A stretch of 64,000 nucleotides of DNA, taken from positions 224,124-288,123 of the forward strand of contig NZ_LUKF01000012.1 in NCBI RefSeq assembly GCF_001592755.1. The letters run 5' to 3'. The notes below the pieces were generated by a model. It made no database searches. It was not told the DNA's origin and saw only the letters and a program-made list of their open reading frames with translations. Made by a program: the position numbers and the translations under genes. This stretch comes from Bdellovibrio bacteriovorus (GTDB lineage: Bacteria > Bdellovibrionota > Bdellovibrionia > Bdellovibrionales > Bdellovibrionaceae). Positions 53,053 through 61,343 of the stretch are shown here, one piece after another (position 1 is the stretch's first letter; every line of letters begins with the position of its first letter).

Positions 53053-53616
53053 ATGTCGTTTCCTTGGAGCTCTAAAAAGGAATGTCGTTCCTTCTTTAAA
53101 TCTCTTTGCGCCCGAGAGTTCGCGCAAGGTCTTGTTCAAAATCAACAGCAGCTTAATTCCGCTTTGCAGGATTTTTTTAAATCACAAAGTGGAGTGTGGG
53201 GAGCTTATAGAGCTCTGCCAGAAGAAGCCCAGGTGGAAGAGGTCTTTCATATCTCCCACCTGAAGTGGACTTTTCCGCGGATGCGGGAAGGTCATCTGGA
53301 ATTCTTTGATGCACACAAGTTTGTGCTGGGACCTTACGGAGTTCTGGAGCCTGCTCCAGATTCGCCCGCGCAAGATCTCAAAGACATTCAAGGCCTGCTG
53401 ATTCCCGGTTTAGTTTTTAATAAGAATGGCAATCGTCTGGGAAAGGGAAAGGGTTTTTATGACAAAACACTTTCTACTTACCAGGGGATCAAAGTAGGCG
53501 TCTGTTTTAACTTTCAAGTGACAGTAGACCCGATCCCGACCGAAGCCCACGATGTGATCATGGATTATTTGATCACAGAGACTGGTGTGGTCGATTGCAG
53601 GAAGTATCAGGAGTAA
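53053..53616 (+). CDS. 5-formyltetrahydrofolate cyclo-ligase
   Basis: A 187-residue enzyme that converts 5-formyl-THF to 5,10-methenyl-THF with ATP. The conserved LLIPGLVFNKNGNRLGKGKGFYD is the nucleotide-binding signature; the basic N terminus (WSSKKECRSFFKSL) matches the family. The ATG at 53053 has a TTGGAG ribosome site. It precedes rny by six bases. Confidence 0.92.
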   Translation: MSFPWSSKKECRSFFKSLCAREFAQGLVQNQQQLNSALQDFFKSQSGVWGAYRALPEEAQVEEVFHISHLKWTFPRMREGHLEFFDAHKFVLGPYGVLEPAPDSPAQDLKDIQGLLIPGLVFNKNGNRLGKGKGFYDKTLSTYQGIKVGVCFNFQVTVDPIPTEAHDVIMDYLITETGVVDCRKYQE

Positions 53617-53622
53617 AGGATC

Positions 53623-55188
53623 ATGGAGTTAGTAATCACCGCTATCGTAGCGTTGTTGTTGGGTGGAGCCATTGTTTTCATCATCAAGCGTGTTCAAGAC
53701 GAAAATAAAAAGAAGTCAGCACGAGTAGAAGCAGATCGTATCGTTAATAAAGCGAAGTCCGAAGCTGCAAAAATCAAAAAGGACTCTGAAACCAAAGCCA
53801 AAGACTTTGAATCACGGGCCCGCAAAAATGTCGAAGCCGACATCCACAAACAAAAATCCACTTTGAAAAACAAAGAATCTCAGTTGGACCGTCGTTTGAA
53901 AGAGATCGAAGATCAGTTCAAAAGTAAAATGGAAGAAAATGAGCGTTATCTAAACACGCTGAAAGACCGCGAAGAAAAAATCGCGATCTCTGAAAATCGC
54001 ATCAAGGATTTAGAGAAAAAAGGCGAAACACACATTGGCGAACTGAAACAAAAACTAGAGTCTGTGGCAGCAATGAGCCAAGACGAAGCTCGTCGCCAAC
54101 TTTTGAACGCTCTTGAAGACGAAGCGAAACAAGAAGCTTCTAAAAAGATCGCACAAATTGAAGAAGAAGCTAGCAAAGAAGCCGACAAAAAAGCCAAACG
54201 CATTTTGGCAACGGCGCTTTCCCGTTTCGCTTCTGAGTATACATCCGAGCGCACAGTGAGTGTGTTGGCTCTTCCTAATGATGAAATGAAGGGTAAGATT
54301 ATCGGCCGTGAAGGTCGTAACATTCGTACTCTAGAAGCTCTTTGCGGTGTGGATCTGATCGTCGATGACACTCCAGAGGCCGTGGTTATTTCTGGCTTCG
54401 ATCCTGTTCGTCGTGAACTGGCTCGCCGTACGATTGAAAAATTGATGGAAGACGGTCGCGTGCATCCCGCACGTATCGAAGAGGTCGTTGAAAAACAACG
54501 CTCTGAGCTTATGAAGTCCATCAAAGAAGAGGGCGAACGCCACGTGATGGAATTGGGTATTCCAAACATGCACCCAGAACTTATTAAGATCATCGGTGGT
54601 TTGAAATACCGTTCTTATCAAGGTCAAAACGCTTTGAACCAAGCATTGGAAGTGGCGAACATCGCCGGTCTTTTGGCAGGTGAGATGGGTGTGAATGTGA
54701 AGATCGCACGTCGTGCGGGTCTTTTGCATAACATCGGTAAGGCTATCGATCACACGGCTGAAGGCAGTTATGCTTTCGTGGGTGCTGATTTCGCGAAAAA
54801 ATACAACGAATCTGAAGACGTTTGCCACGCGATCCGTGCGCATGATGAAGAAGAAAAGCCGCACTCTATCCTTGCTTGGATTGTGCACGCGGCGTTCATC
54901 CTTTCGAGCTCTCGTCCGGGAGCACGCCGTCCGCAAATGGATTCTTTCATCCACCGTTTGGAAGATCTTGAAAGCATCGGTAACAGCTTCGATGGCGTTC
55001 TTAAAACTTTGGCTCTGCAAGCCGGCAAAGACGTTCGCGTGCTTGTAGAAAGCAGCAAAGTGACTGATGACCAAGCTGTGATGTTGTCTCGTGATATCGC
55101 TCGTAAGATTGAGCGCGAGATGCCACAGGCGGGTGCCGTGAAGGTGACAGTGGTTCGTGAAACTAGAAGCGTTGAACACGCTCGCTAG
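53623..55188 (+). CDS. rny: RNase Y homologue with degenerate HD active site
   Basis: A 521-residue protein with the full RNase Y layout: an N-terminal membrane helix (5-23), a coiled coil to about 190, a KH domain (KGKIIGREGRNIRTLEALCGVDL) and an HD domain. Active RNase Y cuts mRNA at the membrane and needs the HD metal ligands. Here His-Asp reads His369-Asn370 (LLHNIGKAID), the earlier ligand His is Gln340 (ALNQALEVA), the His pair of SHHGD reads His407-Asp408, and the Asp of ADALSAARPG is Phe425. The fold-defining residues around them are kept. It is therefore probably a non-catalytic scaffold, or uses other ligands. It lies between the formyl-THF ligase gene and tyrS. Confidence 0.93.
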   Translation: MELVITAIVALLLGGAIVFIIKRVQDENKKKSARVEADRIVNKAKSEAAKIKKDSETKAKDFESRARKNVEADIHKQKSTLKNKESQLDRRLKEIEDQFKSKMEENERYLNTLKDREEKIAISENRIKDLEKKGETHIGELKQKLESVAAMSQDEARRQLLNALEDEAKQEASKKIAQIEEEASKEADKKAKRILATALSRFASEYTSERTVSVLALPNDEMKGKIIGREGRNIRTLEALCGVDLIVDDTPEAVVISGFDPVRRELARRTIEKLMEDGRVHPARIEEVVEKQRSELMKSIKEEGERHVMELGIPNMHPELIKIIGGLKYRSYQGQNALNQALEVANIAGLLAGEMGVNVKIARRAGLLHNIGKAIDHTAEGSYAFVGADFAKKYNESEDVCHAIRAHDEEEKPHSILAWIVHAAFILSSSRPGARRPQMDSFIHRLEDLESIGNSFDGVLKTLALQAGKDVRVLVESSKVTDDQAVMLSRDIARKIEREMPQAGAVKVTVVRETRSVEHAR

Positions 55189-55206
55189 GAAAAGGATTTT
55201 AGGTAT

Positions 55207-56415
55207 ATGAGTTTTTTAGATCCTCGTGAGCAGCTTGAAAGAATCAAATTCGGTGTCGCTGAGTTCATCAACGACGAAGACATGCTCAAAAAACTTAAAA
55301 AAGGAAAGCCTCTTAATATTAAATTAGGGGCGGACCCGACTCGTCCGGACATCCATATCGGGCACACTGTTGTTATTAATAAACTTCGTACGTTCCAAGA
55401 ATTGGGTCACAAAGTTTATTTCTTGATCGGCGATTTCACCGCAATGATCGGGGATCCGTCAGGAAAGAACACGACTCGTCCGATGTTGACTCGTGAAGAG
55501 ATCGAAGAAAACGGTCGTACATACGCAAAACAAATTTTTAAAATCTTAGATCCAGAAAAGACCGAGATTGTTTACAACTCGTCTTGGATTGGCAAGATGA
55601 CTCCGCAAGAGTTCATTAAGATGTCTGCGCAATACACAGTGGCGCGTATGCTAGAGCGTGAAGACTTTACGAAGCGTTACCGTTCCGGAACGCCGATTGG
55701 CATTCACGAGTTCTTGTATCCTTTGACTCAAGGTTATGACTCTGTGGCTTTGAAAGCCGATGTCGAGCTGGGTGGAACGGATCAAAAGTTCAATCTTTTG
55801 GTCGGCCGTGACATGCAGGGCTCTTACGGTCAGGAAGCGCAGTGTATTCTGACGATGCCGATTCTTGAAGGCATTGATGGCGTCAACAAGATGTCGAAGT
55901 CTTTGGACAACTACATCTCTGTGATCGATACACCGAAAGATATGTTCGGTAAGACAATGAGAATTTCCGACGATTTGATGTATCGTTGGTACGAACTTTT
56001 GACAGACATCACGGCTCATCAGCTTTCCCAGCTGAAAACCGATGTGGCGGAAAAACGCAAACATCCAAGAGAAGTGAAAGTGAATCTGGCGAAGTTCCTA
56101 ATTAAACGTTTCCACTCGGAAGCAGCGGCACAGGCGGCGGAAGATGAATTCAACCGTATCTTTGTCGATAAAGGGCTTCCAGATGATGTTCCTGAGTTTA
56201 CTACAGATGCGGAAGAAATTGGTCTTCCGGCGCTGATGGTGAAAGCAGGTCTTGTGGCCTCTAACGGTGAAGGCTCGCGCTTGATCCAAGGGGGCGGTGT
56301 GCAAATTGACAGCGAGAAGATTTCCGATCCTAAGCTTAAAATGAATTTGAAATCGGGCGAAAGCTTCGTGATCAAAGCAGGCAAGAAGAAGTTCGCGAAG
56401 ATCATTGTTCGCTAA
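55207..56415 (+). CDS. tyrS: tyrosyl-tRNA synthetase
   Basis: A 402-residue class I synthetase that charges tRNA-Tyr. It has the HIGH motif in PDIHIGHT near residue 50, the tyrosine-binding [16 protein letters not shown] and the KMSKS loop in [11 protein letters not shown]-terminal S4-like RNA-binding domain (from about 335, [19 protein letters not shown]) completes it. The length and IHIGHT variant fit the TyrZ-like branch. It follows rny by 18 bases. Confidence 0.96.
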   Translation: MSFLDPREQLERIKFGVAEFINDEDMLKKLKKGKPLNIKLGADPTRPDIHIGHTVVINKLRTFQELGHKVYFLIGDFTAMIGDPSGKNTTRPMLTREEIEENGRTYAKQIFKILDPEKTEIVYNSSWIGKMTPQEFIKMSAQYTVARMLEREDFTKRYRSGTPIGIHEFLYPLTQGYDSVALKADVELGGTDQKFNLLVGRDMQGSYGQEAQCILTMPILEGIDGVNKMSKSLDNYISVIDTPKDMFGKTMRISDDLMYRWYELLTDITAHQLSQLKTDVAEKRKHPREVKVNLAKFLIKRFHSEAAAQAAEDEFNRIFVDKGLPDDVPEFTTDAEEIGLPALMVKAGLVASNGEGSRLIQGGGVQIDSEKISDPKLKMNLKSGESFVIKAGKKKFAKIIVR

Positions 56416-56426
56416 GCAGGTTTATT

Positions 56427-56834
56427 ATGAAAATTAAGTTTCTACCGCAAAATATTGAAGTCGAGGGCTCTCCAGATAAGAGTCTCTTGCAAATTGCGAC
56501 GGAAAATCACCTGGAGATTCGCTCTATTTGTAAGGGTGTTCCGTCGTGTGCGGAATGCCGTATTCGTATTCAGGAAGGCGAGGCGAATATTCTGCCTCCC
56601 AATAAAGCAGAACTCAGCCTTATCGGTACAAGTCACTTTATTGATGGACGTCGTTTGAGCTGCCAAGTGCGCTGCTTTGGTGATGTGACCGTGGATATGA
56701 CCGAACAAGTTGAGAAGACCGAGAATCAAACGAAGAAAATTCGTGGTTTCCGTACTAATAAGCAGATTGAATCCAAAGCCGTGAACGACACGATGCTTTT
56801 AAGTGATAAGCCCGACGAAAAAGAGAAGAAGTAA
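56427..56834 (+). CDS. 2Fe-2S ferredoxin
   Basis: A 135-residue protein with a plant-type ferredoxin domain. Cluster ligands are in CKGVPSCAECRIRI (Cys-x5-Cys-x2-Cys) and RRLSCQVRCFGDV. A charged C-terminal tail of about 40 residues is not part of the usual domain. It would transfer electrons in the cytoplasm; the partner is unknown. It is 11 bases after tyrS. Confidence 0.87.
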   Translation: MKIKFLPQNIEVEGSPDKSLLQIATENHLEIRSICKGVPSCAECRIRIQEGEANILPPNKAELSLIGTSHFIDGRRLSCQVRCFGDVTVDMTEQVEKTENQTKKIRGFRTNKQIESKAVNDTMLLSDKPDEKEKK

Positions 56835-56852
56835 GTCTTAAGTCCAGTGAGT

Positions 56853-56876
56853 CTTATCGGTTTTTTAACCGATAAG
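56853..56876. promoter_or_regulatory. perfect 10-bp hairpin before the hydrolase gene
   Basis: CTTATCGGTT and AACCGATAAG flank TTTT. It ends eight bases before the hydrolase start and occupies the usual place of a ribosome site, which is not otherwise visible. It could be an operator, a translational switch or the terminator of the ferredoxin gene without a T run. Confidence 0.5.
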
Positions 56877-56884
56877 TAATCTGG

Positions 56885-57694
56885 ATGTCTCATAAAATTA
56901 CTTTCCGAGAACGCGGGCAAGGGCCCATTTTAATTCTTCTTCATGGTTATGGAGGAAGCGTTCACCATTGGGAAGCTGTTGCCGAAAATCTTTCATCGCA
57001 ATATCGAGTGGTGGTTCCCAATCTTACGCACGTCTATTTAAGCACAGATAAGTTGTTCTTCACCGTGCAAGTTGAAGTGCTAGCGAAATTTATCAAAGAA
57101 CATTTTCCTGATGAAAAAGTGGCTGTCGCGGGTCTGAGTTATGGCGGTGCCTTGGCGTGGGGGTTGGCAACACAGCATCCACATCTTGTGCAAAAAACAG
57201 TTCTGATCAATCCGATGGTCACAGACCCCGTGAAACATTTTTTGCCGAAGGAATTGCGTTTCTTTTTCTCGGTGCCTTTGAATTTAAAAAGTATTTACGT
57301 GATGCTTTCGACGCCGATGGGCCGGCTGTTCTTAAAAAGAGCCGCGCAGATTTTTCGTGACGAACGATCTGAAGGCGTCACCGCGATCGAAAATCTAAAG
57401 GGACGAAAGCTGCAGTTTGTGGCGCACATGATTCATCATTTTTCTTGGATTCTTCGCTCTGAAGATTGGAACTTTTGGCATCAACGTCTTTACACTTATC
57501 GTGGCGAGTGCCGATTGATTTTTGATACCGAAGATCTTTTGTTTGATCAAGGAGCTTACCGCAAGTTTGCTCATCACATCGGTTGTGAAGATGTCATCGC
57601 TTTGACAGGAGCAGGACACTTGGCGATTAAGACACGTCCTGAAACTATCGCTCAATTAATCAAAGAATTTTTAAATGACAAAGTGGCCGCTTAA
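56885..57694 (+). CDS. alpha/beta hydrolase
   Basis: A 269-residue alpha/beta-hydrolase fold enzyme. It has the oxyanion motif LLHGYGGSVHHW, the nucleophile Ser in GLSYGGALAWG, an Asp in FDTEDLLF and the catalytic His in GAGHLAIKT. There is no signal peptide, so it is cytoplasmic. The substrate (an ester or lipid) cannot be told. Confidence 0.87.
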   Translation: MSHKITFRERGQGPILILLHGYGGSVHHWEAVAENLSSQYRVVVPNLTHVYLSTDKLFFTVQVEVLAKFIKEHFPDEKVAVAGLSYGGALAWGLATQHPHLVQKTVLINPMVTDPVKHFLPKELRFFFSVPLNLKSIYVMLSTPMGRLFLKRAAQIFRDERSEGVTAIENLKGRKLQFVAHMIHHFSWILRSEDWNFWHQRLYTYRGECRLIFDTEDLLFDQGAYRKFAHHIGCEDVIALTGAGHLAIKTRPETIAQLIKEFLNDKVAA

Positions 57695-57827
57695 ACTTGT
57701 TGTTTGTTAGGTTCGTGCCCTACCTTATTCCCAATTTCTTGCACATTTCGTCCGCAGATCCTTACTTTTGCTCGGGTGGAGGATGAGTCCATTTCTGATA
57801 TTCTGTTAACAACACAGGAGGTCCGCG

Positions 57828-58004
57828 ATGTCTCATCGTCATCTTAAAGGAAAAGGTTTTAGTCAAACCACGAAGAAGTATGATGGAGAAATTAAAGCTC
57901 AAAAGCAGGCCAGTCGAAACACTCAAATGAGTCACTCTCGTCACGAAGAGGAAACAGAACCTCAGCACGAGAGAGTCCCTGGAGGAGCCGCTTCGCGGAA
58001 ATAG
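57828..58004 (+). CDS. 58-residue basic, His-rich protein, unknown
   Basis: A short frame with a perfect AGGAGG ribosome site seven bases before its ATG and a strong terminator after it. The protein is hydrophilic and rich in His, Lys, Gln and Arg (MSHRHLKGKGFSQTTKKYD), with no membrane segment or Cys. I recognise no family. Its own ribosome site and terminator support a real gene. Confidence 0.6.
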   Translation: MSHRHLKGKGFSQTTKKYDGEIKAQKQASRNTQMSHSRHEEETEPQHERVPGGAASRK

Positions 58005-58020
58005 CTTGAGGGGTGAAAAT

Positions 58021-58050
58021 AAAAAGGCGCAAGATTTCTTGCGCCTTTTT
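58021..58050. terminator. bidirectional terminator
   Basis: AAAAAGGCGCAAGA and TCTTGCGCCTTTTT form a perfect 14-bp stem with a 2-base loop between the 58-residue gene and the convergent ErpA-type gene. Confidence 0.93.
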
Positions 58051-58073
58051 ATTTATATCTGTTTTTAAAAAAA

Positions 58074-58400
58074 TTAAACGTTGAAGCTAGAACCGCAACC
58101 GCAGTGTTTCGACGCATTTGGGTTGTTGAAGACAAAACCTTTGCCATTCAAACCACCGGAATACTCTAAAGTCATACCCAAAATGTACAACATGCTTTGA
58201 GGATCTACGGCGACTTTTTGGCCGTGAGATTCAAAAACTTTATCGCCCTCGCGAGGGTCTGATTCAAAGTGCATTTTGTATGATAGACCTGAGCATCCGC
58301 CTTTTTTCACCTCAACGCGCAGAAAAGCGGAATCGTCTTTTCCTTCTTCTTTTTTAAGGGAAGCAATTTTGTTAGCTGCTTCTGGTGAAATTTGGATCAT
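58074..58400 (-). CDS. erpA: iron-sulfur cluster carrier, ErpA/IscA type
   Basis: A 108-residue A-type carrier that passes Fe-S clusters to target proteins. Its three Cys ligands are in KKGGCSGLSY and KHCGCGSSF, and FNNPNAS is the family segment. It lies 119 bases downstream of the cysteine desulfurase gene on the same strand, so the pair looks like a minimal cluster-assembly unit. ErpA and IscA cannot be told apart by sequence here. Confidence 0.92.
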   Translation of the reverse strand: MIQISPEAANKIASLKKEEGKDDSAFLRVEVKKGGCSGLSYKMHFESDPREGDKVFESHGQKVAVDPQSMLYILGMTLEYSGGLNGKGFVFNNPNASKHCGCGSSFNV

Positions 58401-58519
58401 GGGAACTCCTTGTAACCTTATTACTACCCTGGAAGTATACCACAGCTGTCAAGGGTTGAGGAGGATAGAAAAAGGCCCTTGCGTTGAGCCTTTAAGTATT
58501 TGTTTTTGTTAGGAATTTA

Positions 58520-59710
58520 TTAATGAAGAGCGTTCTTTAGGATCTCTGCCGCGCGAAGAACTTCTTCTTCGTTACTCCAGCGACCCAGGCTCAACCGAAT
58601 CGAACATTGAACTTCGTCCACCGAAAGACCGATGCCACGCAGGACGTGGCTGACCACCATCGCGCCTGTGCCGCAAGCAGAACCTGTGCTGACACCCAAC
58701 TTCTGCAAACGAGGTAAAAGAGCTTCGGTTTTATATCCCGGCAAAGTGATGTTTAATAAATTCGAAGCACGCTCTGTGGGATGTCCGTTCATGCGGATGC
58801 CTGGGATTTTTTCGTGCAGTGTTTGCCAGAAAAGATCGCGAAGCTCGCGCAAGCGTTTGCACTCTTCGGCCATCGTTGCTTGGCAGATTTCAGCCGCCAC
58901 ACCCATGCCCACAATCCCTGGGACATTCAATGATCCTGAGCGAAGTCCGCGCTCTTGACCGCCACCGTGAAGAAGTGGATTCAATTGCACCTTCGGATCT
59001 TTACCGCGAATGTAAAGCGCACCCACTCCTTTAGGTCCATAGATTTTATGTCCCGAAAAAGACATAAGATCCACGCCCATTTCAGTCACATTCATTGGAA
59101 TTTTACCCGCAGCTTGAGTGGCGTCCGTGTGCAGATAAATTTTATTTTCTTTGGCAATTTTCGCGATTTCTGGAATGGGATTGATAGTGCCGATTTCATT
59201 ATTCACCCAGATAAAGCTCATCAATTTTGTATGCGGCTTAATGGCTTTGCGAATTGTTTCTAGCTCCACCTGACCGTAAGAATTCACGGGCAGGAAGTCG
59301 ACTTCAACTCCCATTTTTTCTGCCGCTGCCATCGCCTTCATGATGGAGCTGTGTTCGATAGTGCTAGTGATGAAGTGAATAGGCGCTGTCGGATTTTCTT
59401 CGCGAAGTTTTGTCAGAAGACCAAAGATCGCCCAGTTGTTCGCTTCGGTCGCGCCACTGGTAAAGAAAACTTCCATGGATTTTGCGCCGATCAAGGAAGC
59501 CACTTGGCCACGCGCTTTAGTAGCTGCGTTTTCTGCGATCCAACCCCATTGATGAGCCGCACTTGCGGGATTTCCGAAGTACTCTTTAAAGTAAGGTTCC
59601 ATCGCGTGATAGACTTGAGGGTCCACAGGAGTGGTCGCATTGTAATCAAGATAAATCGGCTTGTCGTGTTGCAAACTTGTTCCCATCGGACGTTCAGAGC
59701 TTAATTCCAT
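58520..59710 (-). CDS. iscS: cysteine desulfurase, IscS/NifS type
   Basis: A 396-residue PLP enzyme that removes sulfur from cysteine for Fe-S clusters and thiolation. It has YLDYNATTPVDPQV, TSGATEANNWA, the PLP Lys in SFSGHKIYGPKG and the sulfur-carrying Cys in STGSACGTGAM. Compared with IscS the Cys loop is short, nearer NifS/IscS class I with one inserted residue. An ATG at 59686 would drop eight residues and is equally plausible as start. No iscU scaffold gene is adjacent. Confidence 0.93.
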   Translation of the reverse strand: MELSSERPMGTSLQHDKPIYLDYNATTPVDPQVYHAMEPYFKEYFGNPASAAHQWGWIAENAATKARGQVASLIGAKSMEVFFTSGATEANNWAIFGLLTKLREENPTAPIHFITSTIEHSSIMKAMAAAEKMGVEVDFLPVNSYGQVELETIRKAIKPHTKLMSFIWVNNEIGTINPIPEIAKIAKENKIYLHTDATQAAGKIPMNVTEMGVDLMSFSGHKIYGPKGVGALYIRGKDPKVQLNPLLHGGGQERGLRSGSLNVPGIVGMGVAAEICQATMAEECKRLRELRDLFWQTLHEKIPGIRMNGHPTERASNLLNITLPGYKTEALLPRLQKLGVSTGSACGTGAMVVSHVLRGIGLSVDEVQCSIRLSLGRWSNEEEVLRAAEILKNALH

Positions 59711-59741
59711 GGGAAGAGCTAATCCTGCCGAAAGGGGCGCG

Positions 59742-61172
59742 TCAAGCCGTTTCTTTGGCGCTTACTTTTTCCTCGAATTCTTGGATTTTTTCATTCAGGA
59801 AGTTCTGCGCTTTGTATTTATCCAGGTCTTGTAAATCGCCTTTAAGAATATGCAGTTGCGAGATTCCCTGGTTTTTTAAGCGCTCTTTTTGCACATTGTA
59901 AAACACGCCGCCGCGGGGAGTGTAGAGAACGTACTTATTGTTTCTGGGCAGATAGATGTAGACGTTAAATTCCACAGCCACATTGCCAGCCATTTCCTCC
60001 AGTTTGATTGAGGCCATTTCTTCCGCTGGAGAATCGCCGTAGCGGGTTTGCACGTTGTTGCAAGGAAAGAAGGCCATGGCGACCTCATTGCCTTCATGCA
60101 AAGACTTGCGAAGAAATTCCGCGCAATCCAAAGCCCAGTCCTCAAAAGGCACCTGCTTGATTTGCAAATCCATGCGTTCACTTTCTTTGATGTCTTCGCC
60201 ATTTTCTTTTAAGAAACGAAAAAGGCGCGTTTGCACTTTCTCCATAAAGGCACTGTCGATGTGTTTATTTTTGGCCATCGCGGTGATGAGGTAACCCGAA
60301 AAGCGCGAGGACTCGACGACGATGCAAGCAACATTAGTGGCTTGTTGTAACGGGGCTGAATCTTGAAAAGAGGTGACGTTGCACGCGCTTTCTAAAGCTT
60401 GCTTTGTTCCGCGCAGAATGACGGAATCATTTTTCGTCGCGCGGGGATCAGCTTCGATCTCTTCGGGTGTGCGACGAGGGCGTTGCTGAAAGGGATTCCC
60501 CGTCGGAATCCAAGTGCCATAAGGATTTTTTGCCAAGGGAGCATACATGCCTCCTTGAGTGGATTTTGGCTGGGGTGCAAACATGCTTCCGTGCAACGGC
60601 GCCTGACCCATTCCCTGAGTTACAAAGCCTGATTTTTTCAGTCCTGGGCCGGTCATCGTCGCAGAGGGCTCGTCTCCGGCCAACATTTGCGCAAGGATAT
60701 TCTGAGCGTTTGCCGGATTAAAAGAGCCGTCTCCTTTAATCGCGATGACTCCATCTTGTGTGCCGTCATCCGTGGATCTCACTTGATGAGGAGTCAATCC
60801 CCGCGTTTGCATGTCTTTGTAGTATTTGTTCACCGTTCTTTCGACAGCGGGGCCCGTCACGGGAGGATACAAAATGTATTCTGTAGGACAGGCATTTAAA
60901 AGTCCGTAAGTCGCCGCCGAAGTATCTTCAGAAAAAGCGATCACACAGACGGGGAAAGCTTGAGTCAGAATTTTTGGAAGGTTCCGCACTTTTTTATTTG
61001 GATGATCAATACTAATCATGACGAAGGCAGGCTGTTGTTGAACTAGAAATATCAACGCCTCTTTAAGATTTGTTGTCGACTTGATAATCCAGTCGCGGTT
61101 GCGCAGAAAACCTTCGACATTTCCTAGACCACCTGGTGACGACTTTATAATCAGCAAGGATTTTTTAACCAA
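59742..61172 (-). CDS. pseudo-receiver protein with unknown C-terminal domain
   Basis: A 476-residue protein starting at TTG with an AGGAG ribosome site. Residues of about 1-120 have the CheY receiver fold pattern, with a lone Asp in VMISIDHPNK at the phosphorylation position. The acidic pair (here IIKSSPGG) and the conserved Lys (here EYILYPP) are missing, so phosphorylation is unlikely. A Pro/Gly-rich linker (about 140-240) leads to a C-terminal region of 230 residues that I do not recognise. It lies 31 bases upstream of the cysteine desulfurase gene. Confidence 0.7.
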   Translation of the reverse strand: MVKKSLLIIKSSPGGLGNVEGFLRNRDWIIKSTTNLKEALIFLVQQQPAFVMISIDHPNKKVRNLPKILTQAFPVCVIAFSEDTSAATYGLLNACPTEYILYPPVTGPAVERTVNKYYKDMQTRGLTPHQVRSTDDGTQDGVIAIKGDGSFNPANAQNILAQMLAGDEPSATMTGPGLKKSGFVTQGMGQAPLHGSMFAPQPKSTQGGMYAPLAKNPYGTWIPTGNPFQQRPRRTPEEIEADPRATKNDSVILRGTKQALESACNVTSFQDSAPLQQATNVACIVVESSRFSGYLITAMAKNKHIDSAFMEKVQTRLFRFLKENGEDIKESERMDLQIKQVPFEDWALDCAEFLRKSLHEGNEVAMAFFPCNNVQTRYGDSPAEEMASIKLEEMAGNVAVEFNVYIYLPRNNKYVLYTPRGGVFYNVQKERLKNQGISQLHILKGDLQDLDKYKAQNFLNEKIQEFEEKVSAKETA

Positions 61173-61343
61173 AACGTGCTCCTAGGTTTTATTTCTTAAC
61201 GGAACTTTGAAGTAAAAAAGGATGGTTTACTCATATTCTTAACCTACATTGCCGAAGCTTAACCCCGACTGGCCGAATGTCTTAGAACACCCGTATTAAG
61301 CCCCCAACTTGGCGTCATAAGGAAGAAGCGTTACGATAATGGA

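Noticed and set aside
61173..61343. Cobalamin riboswitch or NrdR boxes before nrdJ
   Set aside because: I found neither a B12-box-like segment nor paired NrdR-type palindromes in these 171 bases.
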